56,495 nt of DNA from Halorubrum californiense DSM 19288 (GTDB lineage: Archaea; Halobacteriota; Halobacteria; Halobacteriales; Haloferacaceae): positions 1 to 56,495 of the forward strand of contig NZ_AOJK01000015.1 of NCBI RefSeq assembly GCF_000336875.1, in the 5' to 3' direction. The position numbers and the translations under genes are program-made. The notes under the pieces are model-generated. The model saw only the letters and a program-made list of their open reading frames with translations, ran no database searches and had not been told where the DNA came from. The first letter of the stretch is position 1; every line of letters begins with the position of its first letter. Below are positions 42,443 to 51,119 of this stretch, in pieces.

Positions 42443-44302
42443 ATGTTCGATAAGGTTCTCGTGGCGAACCGCGGCGAGATCGCGGTCCGCGTGATGCGCG
42501 CCTGTGAGGAGCTCGGCGTCGACACCGTCGCCGTCTACAGCGACGCCGACAAGCACGGCGGCCACGTCCGGTACGCGGACGAGGCGTACAACGTCGGGCC
42601 CGCCCGCGCGGCGGACTCGTACCTCGACGGCGAGGCGGTCGTCGAGGCGGCGCGCTCGGCCGGCGCCGACGCGATCCACCCCGGCTACGGCTTCCTCGCG
42701 GAGAACGCCGACTTCGCGGCCCGCGTCGAGGCGGCCGACGGGATCACGTGGGTCGGCCCCGCAAGCGACGCGATGGAGCGGCTCGGCGAGAAGACCCACG
42801 CGCGCCGCGTGATGGACGACGCCGACGTGCCCATCGTCCCCGGGACGACGGAGCCCGTGACCGACGTCGAGGCCGTCACGGAGTTCGGCGACGAGTACGG
42901 CTACCCCGTCGCGATCAAGGCCGAGGGCGGCGGCGGCGGCCGCGGCATGAAGGTCGTCGAGAGCGCCGAGGAGGCCGAGGAGGCGCTCGAATCCGCGAAA
43001 CGAGAGGGCGAGGCGTACTTCTCGAACGACTCGGTGTACCTCGAACGCTACCTCCAGACCCCGCGCCACGTGGAGGTCCAGATCGTCGCGGACGACCCGG
43101 GCGGGTCGGTGACCGAGGGCGACGTCGTCCACCTCGGCGAGCGCGACTGCTCGCTCCAGCGCCGCCACCAGAAGGTGATCGAGGAGGGGCCCTCCCCCGC
43201 GCTCTCCGACGAACTGCGCGAGAAGATCGGCGAGGCCGCCCGCCGCGGCGTCGCCGCCGCCGACTACACCAACGCCGGGACGGTCGAGTTCCTCGTCGAG
43301 GAGGACCCCGACCGGGACCCCGCGGAGCCGCTCGGCCCCGACACGCCGTTCTACTTCCTCGAAGTGAACACCCGGATTCAGGTCGAACACACGGTCACGG
43401 AGGAGCTGACGGGGATCGACATCGTCAAAGAGCAGCTCCGGGTCGCCAGCGACGAGGGGCTCTCCGTCTCACAGGACGACGTGGAGCTGGAGGGCCACGC
43501 GATCGAGTTCCGGATCAACGCCGAGAACGCCGCGAACGAGTTCCAGCCCGCCAACGAGGGGTCCTTAGCGACGTACGACCCGCCGGGCGGGATCGGCGTC
43601 CGCGTCGACGACGCGCTCCGGCAGGGCGACGAGCTCGTCACCGACTACGACTCGATGATCGCGAAGCTGATCGTGTGGGCCCCGGACCGCGAGGAGTGTC
43701 TCGCCCGCTCGAAGCGCGCGCTCGCGGAGTACGAGCTCGACGGGGTCGTCACCATCGTCCCGTTCCACCGGCTCATGCTCGACGATCAGCGGTTCGTCGA
43801 CGGGACGCACACGACGAAGTACCTCGACGAGGAGCTCGACCGCGAGCTGGTCGCCGAGGCGCAGGAGAAGTGGGGCACGGAGTCCGCCGCCGCGGGCGAC
43901 GACGACGACGAGGTGACCGAGCGAGAGTTCACCGTCGAGGTGAACGGCAAGCGCTTCGACGTGGAGCTTGAGGAGCGCGGCGCGCCCGCGATTCCGGTGC
44001 CCGAGAGCGGCGGCGGGGGCGGCCAGCAGCGACCCCCGCAGGCGACATCCGACGACGGCGGCGACGACGCGGTCGACGTCGCCGAGGGCGGGGAGGCCAT
44101 CGAGGCGGAGATGCAGGGGACGATCCTCTCGGTCGACGTCGCGGAGGGCGACGAGGTCGCCGCCGGCGACGTGGTCTGCGTCCTCGAAGCGATGAAGATG
44201 GAGAACGACGTGGTCGCCGAGCGCGGCGGCACCGTCGCGAGCGTCCGCGTCGGCGAGGGCGACAGCGTCGACATGGGCGACGTGCTGATCGTACTGGAGT
44301 GA
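42443..44302 (+). CDS. pccA: Acyl-CoA carboxylase biotin carboxylase/biotin carrier subunit
   Basis: 619 aa. It starts [20 protein letters not shown], the usual biotin carboxylase opening, from ATG 42443. The ATP-grasp domain has the Gly-rich loop [14 protein letters not shown], plus [15 protein letters not shown] and the R-containing RRHQKVIEE. After a Pro/Gly/Gln linker near 530-545 comes the biotin carrier domain, with the biotinylated Lys585 in LEAMKMEND. It carboxylates its own biotin for pccB. Carboxylase and carrier are fused, as in other haloarchaea. Confidence 0.95.
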   Translation: MFDKVLVANRGEIAVRVMRACEELGVDTVAVYSDADKHGGHVRYADEAYNVGPARAADSYLDGEAVVEAARSAGADAIHPGYGFLAENADFAARVEAADGITWVGPASDAMERLGEKTHARRVMDDADVPIVPGTTEPVTDVEAVTEFGDEYGYPVAIKAEGGGGGRGMKVVESAEEAEEALESAKREGEAYFSNDSVYLERYLQTPRHVEVQIVADDPGGSVTEGDVVHLGERDCSLQRRHQKVIEEGPSPALSDELREKIGEAARRGVAAADYTNAGTVEFLVEEDPDRDPAEPLGPDTPFYFLEVNTRIQVEHTVTEELTGIDIVKEQLRVASDEGLSVSQDDVELEGHAIEFRINAENAANEFQPANEGSLATYDPPGGIGVRVDDALRQGDELVTDYDSMIAKLIVWAPDREECLARSKRALAEYELDGVVTIVPFHRLMLDDQRFVDGTHTTKYLDEELDRELVAEAQEKWGTESAAAGDDDDEVTEREFTVEVNGKRFDVELEERGAPAIPVPESGGGGGQQRPPQATSDDGGDDAVDVAEGGEAIEAEMQGTILSVDVAEGDEVAAGDVVCVLEAMKMENDVVAERGGTVASVRVGEGDSVDMGDVLIVLE

Positions 44303-44326
44303 GATCGGGCGCTCTTCGGACCTGAT

Positions 44327-44740
44327 AGTTTATAAATAACAGGCGGGGCCGCGGTGCGTAGCGCCGAACACTCGGCCGATTACTTATAAATAGTTGCTGG
44401 CGGATCGGCGGCGAACATCGCCAAGGTCCCAGTCGATCGGATATAAACAGGTGCCAGCAGATCGACCGCAGACACCGCCAAAGCCCCAGTCGCGAGGCGG
44501 GCGCACGCTCGCTGCGCTCCTCAGTCGCTCGCGCTGCTCGCTCCTTCCGGTGCTTACGTCGGGGTGCTTCGCCTCGCGGCTGCCCGTTTGAGTCCCACCC
44601 GCACCGCTCCGCACCACACCTCACACCTCCCCAGCCTCGTCGCTCACTCCGTTCGCGACTCCCTCGCGCGTGCGACTCACGGCCTCCGCTTCGCTCCGGC
44701 CGCTCGCAGGCACGCGCCACCGCATCGTTTTATAAGTAAC
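44327..44740 (+). repeat. Interspersed structured element, copy C (candidate non-coding RNA)
   Basis: Three TATA-like boxes (TTTATAAATAA 44329-44339, CTTATAAAT near 44385, ATATAAAC near 44441) each lie 27-30 bases before a start-like block (CGAACACTC, GAACATCGCCAAGG, AGACACCGCCAAAGCCCCAG). Stem 1 begins GTCGCGAGGC (44489-44498) and pairs with 44571-44580 through nine pairs and one G-T. Then come CTGCCCGTTTGAGTCCCACCC and CCTCACACCTCCCCAGCC, a short stem 2 (TCGC/GCGA), stem 3 (GCGCGTGC with GCACGCGC) and TTTTATAAG at the end. It fills the gap between pccA and the BKACE pseudogene. Confidence 0.7.
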
Positions 44741-44804
44741 CGTCGCCGCCTCCTGCGTCATTTAAATGCCATATCGCGACCGAGGTTCCCGGTCCGAAAT
44801 CCCA

Positions 44805-45648
44805 TCATCGCCCGCGCAGCCCCAGCAGCTCCCGCGTCTGGTCGGGCGTCGCCACGGGCCGACCGAGCTCCTCCGCGATCCGCGCCGCCCGCGCTACGAG
44901 TTGTTCGTTCGTCGCCAGTTCCCCGCGCTCGTAGTACCGGTTGTCCTCCAGTCCGACCCGGACGTGACCCCCGAGCAGCAGCGACTGGGTCGTCATGGGG
45001 AGCTGGTGCGGGCCGAACCCGATCACGTTGAACTCGACGCCCTCGGGCAGCGCCGCGACCCGATTGATCAGGTTCCGCGGGTGCGGCGGCGACGTGGTCC
45101 CGCCGCCGAACAGGAAGTTGAGGTACGGGGGGCCGTCGAGGTCGTCGAGGATCGCCAGCGACTCGTTCAGGTGGCCGTCGTTGAACACCTCCAGTTCGGG
45201 CTTGATTCCCCGTTCTTTCATCTCCGCGTGGAGCGACGCGACGAGTTCGCGGGTGTTCTCCGAGGTGAGCCGGTCGTAGCGGTTGAGCGGCCCCATGTCG
45301 AGCGACGCCATCTCCGGGGCCGGGTCGGTCCGGAGCGGCTCGTGCCGCAGGTCGTCAGGGGCCGCCGTCCCCCCGGTCGAGTGCTGGAGGACGGCGTCGT
45401 CGGTGGCCTCGCGGACCGCGTCGGCGACTTCCTGAAAGCGTTCGGCCGAGAAGGCGCGCTCTCCGTTCTCGCGGCGCGCGTGGAGGTGGAGTACGCTCGC
45501 GCCGGCGTCCTCGCAGGCGGCCGCGGCCGCCGCGATGCTCTTCGGGCGTCTCCGGGAGGTCCGGGTGCGCCTCCTTCCCGTGGACGCCGCCGGTGAGCGC
45601 CGCCGTGACGATCGCCGGCTTCCCGTCGAGGTAGTCGTCGTAGGTCAT
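44805..45648 (-). pseudogene. Beta-keto acid cleavage enzyme (BKACE, DUF849), frameshifted
   Basis: The frame starts MTYDDYLDGKPAIVTAALTGGVHGKEAHPDLPETPEE and then goes out of phase. The correct continuation (IAAAAAACEDAGASVLHLHARRENGERAFSAE, read in parts) appears if one C is removed at about 45543 (GAAGAG-C-ATCGCG). From there the protein is intact to the end (LEVFNDGHLNES, FGGGTTSPPHPRNL, GGHVRVGLEDNRYY). The zinc ligands GGVHG-type and HLHAR are in the split region. Either the gene is inactivated or one base is miscalled. Family members cleave beta-keto acids with acetyl-CoA, as in lysine fermentation. Confidence 0.8.
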
Positions 45649-45908
45649 CGGTCGGCGTCGGGCGCGTCGCGCTCGGCCGACGCCGCGTCCGGCGCCGTCT
45701 CCGACTCGGTGTCCGACGCGACCGCCGACTCGGTGTCCGCGTAGAACTCGCAGTCCGTCGCGGGGTCGAGGTCGTATCGCGCGTTACAGATGTCCGCGCG
45801 CATGGGCTGAACGAACGACTCCGTCACCGTACAGAACGCGCGGGCCGTGTCGAACGACTTCCCGTCGCCCGCCTCGCGGTATGCCAAGTGCTGGCACGTC
45901 TCGTCCAT
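45645..45908 (-). CDS. Small Cys-containing conserved protein
   Basis: 87 aa from ATG 45908 (MDETCQHLAYREAGDGKSFDTARAFC). Four Cys (C5, C26, then in DICNARYDLDPATDCEFY) could hold a zinc ion or iron-sulfur cluster. The tail is acidic and low complexity. Its stop overlaps the start of the BKACE gene (ATGA), so they were probably co-translated. Not recognised beyond resemblance to haloarchaeal hypothetical proteins. Confidence 0.7.
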   Translation of the reverse strand: MDETCQHLAYREAGDGKSFDTARAFCTVTESFVQPMRADICNARYDLDPATDCEFYADTESAVASDTESETAPDAASAERDAPDADR

Positions 45909-46018
45909 GGGGGCGGAGGCGGGGAAACGGCTTGAAACCACGCGTCGAGGGCCCCGCCCCGACTCGACGGTCCGATCTGACCGACGCTGTTTAACCGAAC
46001 GCCCGAGAACGGGCGGAC

Positions 46019-46366
46019 ATGGAGCCGGTCGACGACTGGCGGTCGGCTATCGCCGAGGCCGAGGAGCTGACCGGCCCGATCGCCGCGGCCATCGTCGAGG
46101 CCCACGGCGACCGCGGGCAGCGCGCCATCGAGGCCGTCGGCGAGGGGCGCGTGAAGCGCTACCGCGACTTCACCGTCGTCGTGGGCCACGAGGACGAGTA
46201 CGTGGTCGAGGACGGGGAGTGTAACTGCGCGGACGCGACGTACAACCTCGACGCCGACGACCCCGGCCAACGCTGCTGGCACGCCATCGCGGTCGACGTC
46301 GCGGACGCGCTCGGCGCCGTCGACCACCACGACATGTGGTACTCCGAGGTCCGCGAGTTCCTCTGA
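46019..46366 (+). CDS. SWIM-like zinc-finger protein
   Basis: 115 aa. CNCADATYNLDADDPGQRCWH fits the SWIM pattern CxC-n-CxH, a DNA- or protein-binding zinc module. The N-terminal half has an amphipathic helix (AIAEAEELTGPIAAAIVEAHGDRGQRAIEAV) and RYRDFTVVVGHEDEYVVEDG, the beta-hairpin that usually precedes SWIM fingers. Small stand-alone SWIM proteins are common in haloarchaea; the role is unknown. Confidence 0.78.
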   Translation: MEPVDDWRSAIAEAEELTGPIAAAIVEAHGDRGQRAIEAVGEGRVKRYRDFTVVVGHEDEYVVEDGECNCADATYNLDADDPGQRCWHAIAVDVADALGAVDHHDMWYSEVREFL

Positions 46367-46526
46367 GGCCGCCGCCCGCGTCGTCCGCGCCGCCCGCGCC
46401 GCCGCTGCGTTGCCGTCGGACCGCCCACCGAAACAGCCGCCGTTCGCCCGCGTGAGTCGACGTTTTTGGCGAACGTCGGTCTGAGAGTCGAAAACGTTTA
46501 CAACAGCGGCCGGTCTCCCCTACGGT

Positions 46527-46997
46527 ATGGCGGACTGTCCACTCGCCGACGACTGCCCCAGCTTCGACGAACGGATCCAGGGGATGGGGTGTCAACACTA
46601 CGGCAACAAAGGCGGCGCGGAGTGGTGTAACCACTACGACATGCCGATCTACGAGCTGAAACAGCAGCCGGTCCAGCCCGGCGAAGGGGTCGTCGTCGAG
46701 GTCGACGACATCCACGAGAGCGGCGCCGGCGTCGGGCGCACCGACGACGGGTTCATCGTCCTCGTCGACGGCCTCCTCCCGCCGGCGCGCGCCGAGGTCA
46801 AGATCCACCGCGTGAAATCGAGTCACGCGACGGCCCAAGAGGTGATCGAGCGCCTCCCCGACGACCCGGACGCGGAGGAGGGAGACGACGAGGCCGCCGA
46901 CGGCGACGCGGCGGACGACGAGGACGACGAGCGGAGTCGCCCGAGCCGCACGGGCCGCGAACGGCTCGGCAGCCGCGAGAACTTCTGGGGCAAGTGA
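46527..46997 (+). CDS. TRAM-domain protein with N-terminal Cys cluster
   Basis: 156 aa. The N-terminus has CPLADDCPSF and GMGCQHYGNKGGAEWCNHY, a likely zinc site. It is followed by a TRAM RNA-binding domain (PGEGVVVEVDDIHESGAGVGRTDDGFIVLVDGLLPPARAEVKIHRVKSS, read in parts) and an acidic disordered tail. Archaeal TRAM proteins can act as RNA chaperones. CGTTTACAAC about 27 bases upstream supports the start. Confidence 0.85.
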   Translation: MADCPLADDCPSFDERIQGMGCQHYGNKGGAEWCNHYDMPIYELKQQPVQPGEGVVVEVDDIHESGAGVGRTDDGFIVLVDGLLPPARAEVKIHRVKSSHATAQEVIERLPDDPDAEEGDDEAADGDAADDEDDERSRPSRTGRERLGSRENFWGK

Positions 46998-47129
46998 CGG
47001 CGTCTCGGGGGAGCCCCACCCCACGGACAGTCCGGACGCCGTCGATCCGCCGCCCGCGCCGCCGTCCGCGCGCCGCACCCCACCGCGCGAAACCGCCGTT
47101 TTTTGAGCGACCGGCCCGTCGGTGACCAC

Positions 47130-47615
47130 ATGGCCGCAGACGACGGGCGACCCGACCCCGCCGACGTCGATGCCGACTCGATCCTCGAAGGGGCCGGCTT
47201 CGACGCCGACGAGAGCGTGCTCACGCGCCGACAGGCGGAGGTGTTGGCGCTCCGCGAGCGCGGGCTCCGGCAGTCGGACATCGCCGACCGGTTCGGCACC
47301 TCGCGCGCGAACGTCTCCAGCGTGGAGGCGAGCGCCCGCGACAACGTCGAGCGCGCCCGCGAGACGGTCGCGTTCGCGGAGGCGCTGTCCGCGCCGGTCC
47401 GCGTCGAAATCGAGTCGGGCACCGACCTCTACGACGCGCCGAAACGCGTGTACGACGCCTGCGACGAGGCGGGCGTGAAGGTGAACCAGACCGCGCCCGA
47501 GCTGATGAAGTCGATCGGCGACCGCGCGGGCGACGCGGTCCACGGCCGCGAGGTCCGCAGCCGGCTGTTCGTCACGGTCGCCGCCGACGGACGGATCCGC
47601 GTCCGGCGGCCGTAG
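47130..47615 (+). CDS. Tfx family transcriptional regulator
   Basis: 161 aa. The DNA-binding helix-turn-helix ESVLTRRQAEVLALRERGLRQSDIADRFGTSRANVSSVEASARDNVERAR (in parts) is the Tfx/LuxR-like recognition domain, preceded by an acidic arm. The C-terminal domain (VRVEIESGTDLYDAPKRVYDACDEAGVKVNQTAPELM) is specific to Tfx proteins. The family was first described as an activator near molybdoenzyme genes in Methanothermobacter; a molybdo-oxidoreductase lies at 49722 here. The start follows a GTTTTTTGA box at about -27. Confidence 0.85.
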   Translation: MAADDGRPDPADVDADSILEGAGFDADESVLTRRQAEVLALRERGLRQSDIADRFGTSRANVSSVEASARDNVERARETVAFAEALSAPVRVEIESGTDLYDAPKRVYDACDEAGVKVNQTAPELMKSIGDRAGDAVHGREVRSRLFVTVAADGRIRVRRP

Positions 47616-47645
47616 CCCCGCCACACACCCCGGCTCTCGCCCTCT

Positions 47646-48707
47646 TCACACCCCGTCGATCCGCTCCGCGACGCCGACCAGCGTCGCGCCCGCGGTGACG
47701 GTCGCCTCCCGCGCGACCGAGTACGCGATCCCGTCGCGGTCGGCGCGCGCGACCTGGATCGTCTCGAACGTCGTCGGGTCGAACACCTCGCCGACCCGCT
47801 CCCCCTCAGTCACCCGATCCCCGACGGTGAGGTCGGGCTCGGGGACGAACAGCCCGGAGTCGTCCGCGGTCACCCGTCCGAGGTGGTTGCGCGCGACGAC
47901 CCCGTCCCACGGCTCGGGCTCGCCGTCGAGCAGCCCCTCGTGCCGCAGCGCGCCGACCATCCCCGCCACGCCGGCCTCGACCGCCTCGGGAACGACCTCG
48001 CGGCTGTGGGCGAGTTCGGGCGTGATCGTCGGGATCCCCTCGCGCGTGGCGGCGACCCGGAACTTCCCGCCGAACCCGCGCTCGTCCCACTCGGTGTCGG
48101 CGTCGTCTCCGGCGGCCTCCGCGAGCAGGAGGTCGGTGCCGAACGCCTCCGCGAGCCCCCGGCAGGCGTCGTCGTCGCGCATGTACACCGCGTGCGTCGC
48201 CATCGACGGCGACCCGGTGTGGAGGTCGACGACCGCGTCGGCCTCGCTCGCGAACGCCCAGAGCCGAGCCGCCATCCGCTCGTGGAGCGACCCCTTCCTA
48301 TCCCCGGGCCAACAGCGGTTCATGTTCGGCTGGCGCGAGTCGAGCGACTCCGGGGTCGTGTACGAGACCCGATCGAAGGTGAGCGGGTCGGCGACGGGCA
48401 CCGTTACGAGCGTCCCGTCGAGGTCGGCGGCGGTCGGACCGCTTCCGGACCCGCTCTCGGCTCCGGACTCGTCCTCCGCGTCGCCCCCGACGAGCCGGTC
48501 GTGGAGCCGCCGGAGGACCGCGGTCCCGTTCACCTCCCGGCCGTGCTGGGCGGCCTGCGCGTAGATCACGGGAGTGTCTCCGGGCGCGTCGAGTTCGAGG
48601 CCGTCGTCGCCGTCGACGAGTTCCCCCTCGCCGTAGGCGTGGACGGTCGTCCGGATCGGCACGCCCGACGGGAGCCGCGCGAGTGTGAGGGTCCGACTGG
48701 TGTGCAT
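47646..48707 (-). CDS. Succinylglutamate desuccinylase/aspartoacylase family protein
   Basis: 353 aa longer member of the M14-like deacylase clan. IYAQAAQHGREVNGTAVLRRL gives the His/Glu zinc motif, PNMNRCWPGD the substrate-binding Asn-Arg and VVDLHTGS the second His. A C-terminal biotinyl/lipoyl-like domain follows (DLTVGDRVTEGERVGEVFDPTT). An acidic Ser/Gly insertion (AEDESGAESGSGSGP) is near 80. Substrate unknown; distinct from the shorter paralogue at 6033-6836. Confidence 0.88.
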   Translation of the reverse strand: MHTSRTLTLARLPSGVPIRTTVHAYGEGELVDGDDGLELDAPGDTPVIYAQAAQHGREVNGTAVLRRLHDRLVGGDAEDESGAESGSGSGPTAADLDGTLVTVPVADPLTFDRVSYTTPESLDSRQPNMNRCWPGDRKGSLHERMAARLWAFASEADAVVDLHTGSPSMATHAVYMRDDDACRGLAEAFGTDLLLAEAAGDDADTEWDERGFGGKFRVAATREGIPTITPELAHSREVVPEAVEAGVAGMVGALRHEGLLDGEPEPWDGVVARNHLGRVTADDSGLFVPEPDLTVGDRVTEGERVGEVFDPTTFETIQVARADRDGIAYSVAREATVTAGATLVGVAERIDGV

Positions 48708-48832
48708 GCGTGCGGCTCGGGTCGGCTCGGGGTTATACGTCCGGGGTGTCGCCGCGGCGCGGCCGCGGCAGTCCCCGATTGCTACCGCCCCCGACCGCGG
48801 ACGCTAAGGCCGTGGCCCGCGCACGACGTTCC

Positions 48833-49660
48833 ATGCGGGTCACCCTCCTCGGGACGGGCGACACGACGGGGACGCCGACGGTCGGCTGCGACTGCGACAC
48901 CTGCGAGACGGCCCGCGAGCGCGGGGTGTCGCGGTCGCGCTTCTCCGTCCACGTCGCCAACGAGCGCACCGGCGAGTCGCTGCTCGTCGACTTCAGCCCC
49001 GACTTCAGACAGCAGTTCCTCGCGGCCGGCGTCCCCCTTCCGGACGCCGGGCTGGTGACGCACATCCACTTCGACCACCTCGACGGGCTGGGGAACGTCT
49101 ACCGGCTCGTCGACGGGCTTCCCGTCCACGCGCCGTCGGAGACCGACCCCGCGACCGACGAGAGCGTCGCCGAGACGATCCGCGACAAGTACGACTACCT
49201 CGAAGACCGGATCGGCGTCCACGCCCGCGACCCCTTCGAGTCGTTCGAGACCTGCGGGTTCGAGGTGCGATTCGTCCCGGTCGACCACCCGCCGCTGCTG
49301 TGTTACGGCGTCGTGATCGAAGACCCCGAGACGGGGGCGAAGCTCTCGCTCACCGGTGACACCAGCTACGACGTCCCCGAGCGCTCCCGCGAGGCGCTCG
49401 CCGGCGCGGACCTGCTGCTCGCCGACGCCATCGTCCCGGCCTCGCTCTGTGAACACCACCCGATCGGCGGGCGCCACGAGGGGCCGGACGGCGTCCCGCG
49501 CACCTTCGGCACGAAGCACATGACCCGGGAGGGGGCACTCGCGCTCGCGGACGAACTCGACCCCGACCGGACGCGGCTCGTCCACCTCGCGCACTACTAT
49601 CCCGCCGACGAGGCGTTCGAAGAGCCGCTCGCGGTCGACGGCGAAGTGTACGACCTGTAG
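48833..49660 (+). CDS. MBL-fold metal-dependent hydrolase (PhnP-like)
   Basis: 275 aa from ATG 48833 (MRVTLLGTGDTTGTP). The metallo-beta-lactamase motif THIHFDHLDG is intact, with further ligands in LSLTGDTSYD and the final LVHLAHYY. The N-terminal CDCDTCETARERG resembles the structural zinc loop of PhnP phosphodiesterases. GCTAAGG at about -27 supports the start over the upstream ATG at 48710. Confidence 0.88.
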   Translation: MRVTLLGTGDTTGTPTVGCDCDTCETARERGVSRSRFSVHVANERTGESLLVDFSPDFRQQFLAAGVPLPDAGLVTHIHFDHLDGLGNVYRLVDGLPVHAPSETDPATDESVAETIRDKYDYLEDRIGVHARDPFESFETCGFEVRFVPVDHPPLLCYGVVIEDPETGAKLSLTGDTSYDVPERSREALAGADLLLADAIVPASLCEHHPIGGRHEGPDGVPRTFGTKHMTREGALALADELDPDRTRLVHLAHYYPADEAFEEPLAVDGEVYDL

Positions 49661-49721
49661 CGAGCGCGACGACCCGCCGCGGACTGTATCCTTTTGTCTC
49701 GGTAGCACGTACCACGCGTAG

Positions 49722-50840
49722 ATGGCCCCGACGGACCGACTCCGGACCGCGCTCGACCGCTTGGAGCCGCCGCCGCGCGCGGTCGACTGGTCGCTGTTCG
49801 CGTTCGTCGTCGCCGAGGCGGCGACCGGCCTGGTCTCGTTCACCGTCGGCGTCCCGGAGGGGTGGCCGCTGTTCTGGCTCCATCGCGCGCTCGGCGTCGG
49901 CATCGTCGCGCTGCTGGCCTGGAAGCTCGCGCGGGTCCGCCGCCGGCTCACCGACCCCGCCCTGTGGCGGCGGTCGACCGCGCTGTCCGTCCTCACGCTC
50001 ATCGCCGCGCTCGGCGCGCTCGCGACGGGGGTCGCGTGGGTGTTCGGACTCGACGTGCGGCTCTCGTACTGGACTCTGCTGTCCGTCCACGTCGGCTTCG
50101 GGCTCGCGCTGGTGCCGCTCGTGGCCGCGCACGCCGCCACCCGGTTCCGGCTCCCCCGTCGCGTCGACTTCGAGCGCCGCCGGACCACCGTGCGCTACTT
50201 CGCGCTGCTCGCGGCCGGCGGCGCGACCTACCGGCTCCAGCAGGGGGTCAACGACGCGCTCGACACCGCCGGCGCAGACCGGCGGTTCACCGGCTCGCAG
50301 CCCCGCGAGGGCGACGGCAACGGCGCGTTCCCGATCACCTCGTGGGTCGCCGACGACCCCGACCCGATCGACCACGACGCGTACCGGCTGACGGTCGACG
50401 GCCTCGTGAGCGACCCCGTCGAACTGACCGCGAGCGACCTCGCCGGCGGCCACGAGACGGAGGCGCTGCTCGACTGTACGAGCGGCTGGTACACGGTCCA
50501 AGAGTGGAGCGGGATCCGCGTCGGCGACCTGCTCGACGCGGCCGGCGGGGTCCGGGCGGAAGCGACCGCCGGCGACGCCCCCGACCGCGAGGCCGCCTAC
50601 GTCCGGTTCACCTCCGTCACCGGCTACCGGTGGAGCCTCCCGCTGGCGGAGGCCGAGGACGCCCTGCTCGCCACCCATGTCGGCGGCGAGCGCCTGAGTC
50701 ACGGCCACGGCGCGCCCGCGCGCTTGGTCGCCCCCGACCGCCGCGGCTTCCAGTGGGTGAAGTGGGTGACGCGCGTGGAGGTCCGGTCCGGGTACGACTT
50801 CGGGCAGTGGGTCGTGACGCTGGTGAGCGGGTTCGACTGA
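49722..50840 (+). CDS. Molybdopterin-dependent oxidoreductase with membrane anchor
   Basis: 372 aa. The first about 140 residues form four hydrophobic segments with His in the second and fourth (FWLHRALGVGIVALL, LLSVHVGFGLALVPLVAAHAA), as in cytochrome b561-like anchors. After a linker comes a sulfite oxidase-like molybdopterin domain, with Cys in LLDCTSGWYTVQEWSGI and the end VAPDRRGFQWVKWVTRVEV. It probably oxidises or reduces a small substrate outside the membrane and passes electrons through the anchor. No twin-arginine signal is seen. Confidence 0.88.
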   Translation: MAPTDRLRTALDRLEPPPRAVDWSLFAFVVAEAATGLVSFTVGVPEGWPLFWLHRALGVGIVALLAWKLARVRRRLTDPALWRRSTALSVLTLIAALGALATGVAWVFGLDVRLSYWTLLSVHVGFGLALVPLVAAHAATRFRLPRRVDFERRRTTVRYFALLAAGGATYRLQQGVNDALDTAGADRRFTGSQPREGDGNGAFPITSWVADDPDPIDHDAYRLTVDGLVSDPVELTASDLAGGHETEALLDCTSGWYTVQEWSGIRVGDLLDAAGGVRAEATAGDAPDREAAYVRFTSVTGYRWSLPLAEAEDALLATHVGGERLSHGHGAPARLVAPDRRGFQWVKWVTRVEVRSGYDFGQWVVTLVSGFD

Positions 50841-50849
50841 ACCCTGGAG

Positions 50850-51074
50850 TTAGCGTTCCGAATCTCGCATGTCGACTCCGGATTTCAGTTCCTGACCCGT
50901 TTCCCGAGCGCGCTCGGGTGCGTCGCTCCCTTCCCAGAGACCGGCCCCAGACCGACGGCCCTCGTGGTGTTCGCTGAGCAACCGCGCTAGCAGGTCGTCG
51001 AAGGTTTCGCCGTCGCTTTTCAACGACGCGAGCGCGGCGTACGTGTCCTCATCGACACGAATACTCTCAGCCAT
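50850..51074 (-). CDS. VapB-like antitoxin, without a visible toxin gene
   Basis: 74 aa. The N-terminus (ESIRVDEDTYAALASLKSDGETFDDLLARLL) resembles haloarchaeal VapB/DUF7557 antitoxins. The C-terminal half is charged and would bind a toxin. The position where a vapC toxin is usually found, directly after the stop at 50850, is taken by the end of the oxidoreductase gene on the other strand. It is therefore an orphan or has lost its partner. Confidence 0.75.
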   Translation of the reverse strand: MAESIRVDEDTYAALASLKSDGETFDDLLARLLSEHHEGRRSGAGLWEGSDAPERARETGQELKSGVDMRDSER

Positions 51075-51119
51075 ACGAATACGTTAGACTCGATCACAAT
51101 ACCGTTTCGCCGACCGACC

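Noticed and set aside
43929-44720. 263-aa minus-strand frame with TFIS-like repeats
   Set aside because: It covers the 3' end of pccA antisense and copy C of the dispersed element; no protein features.
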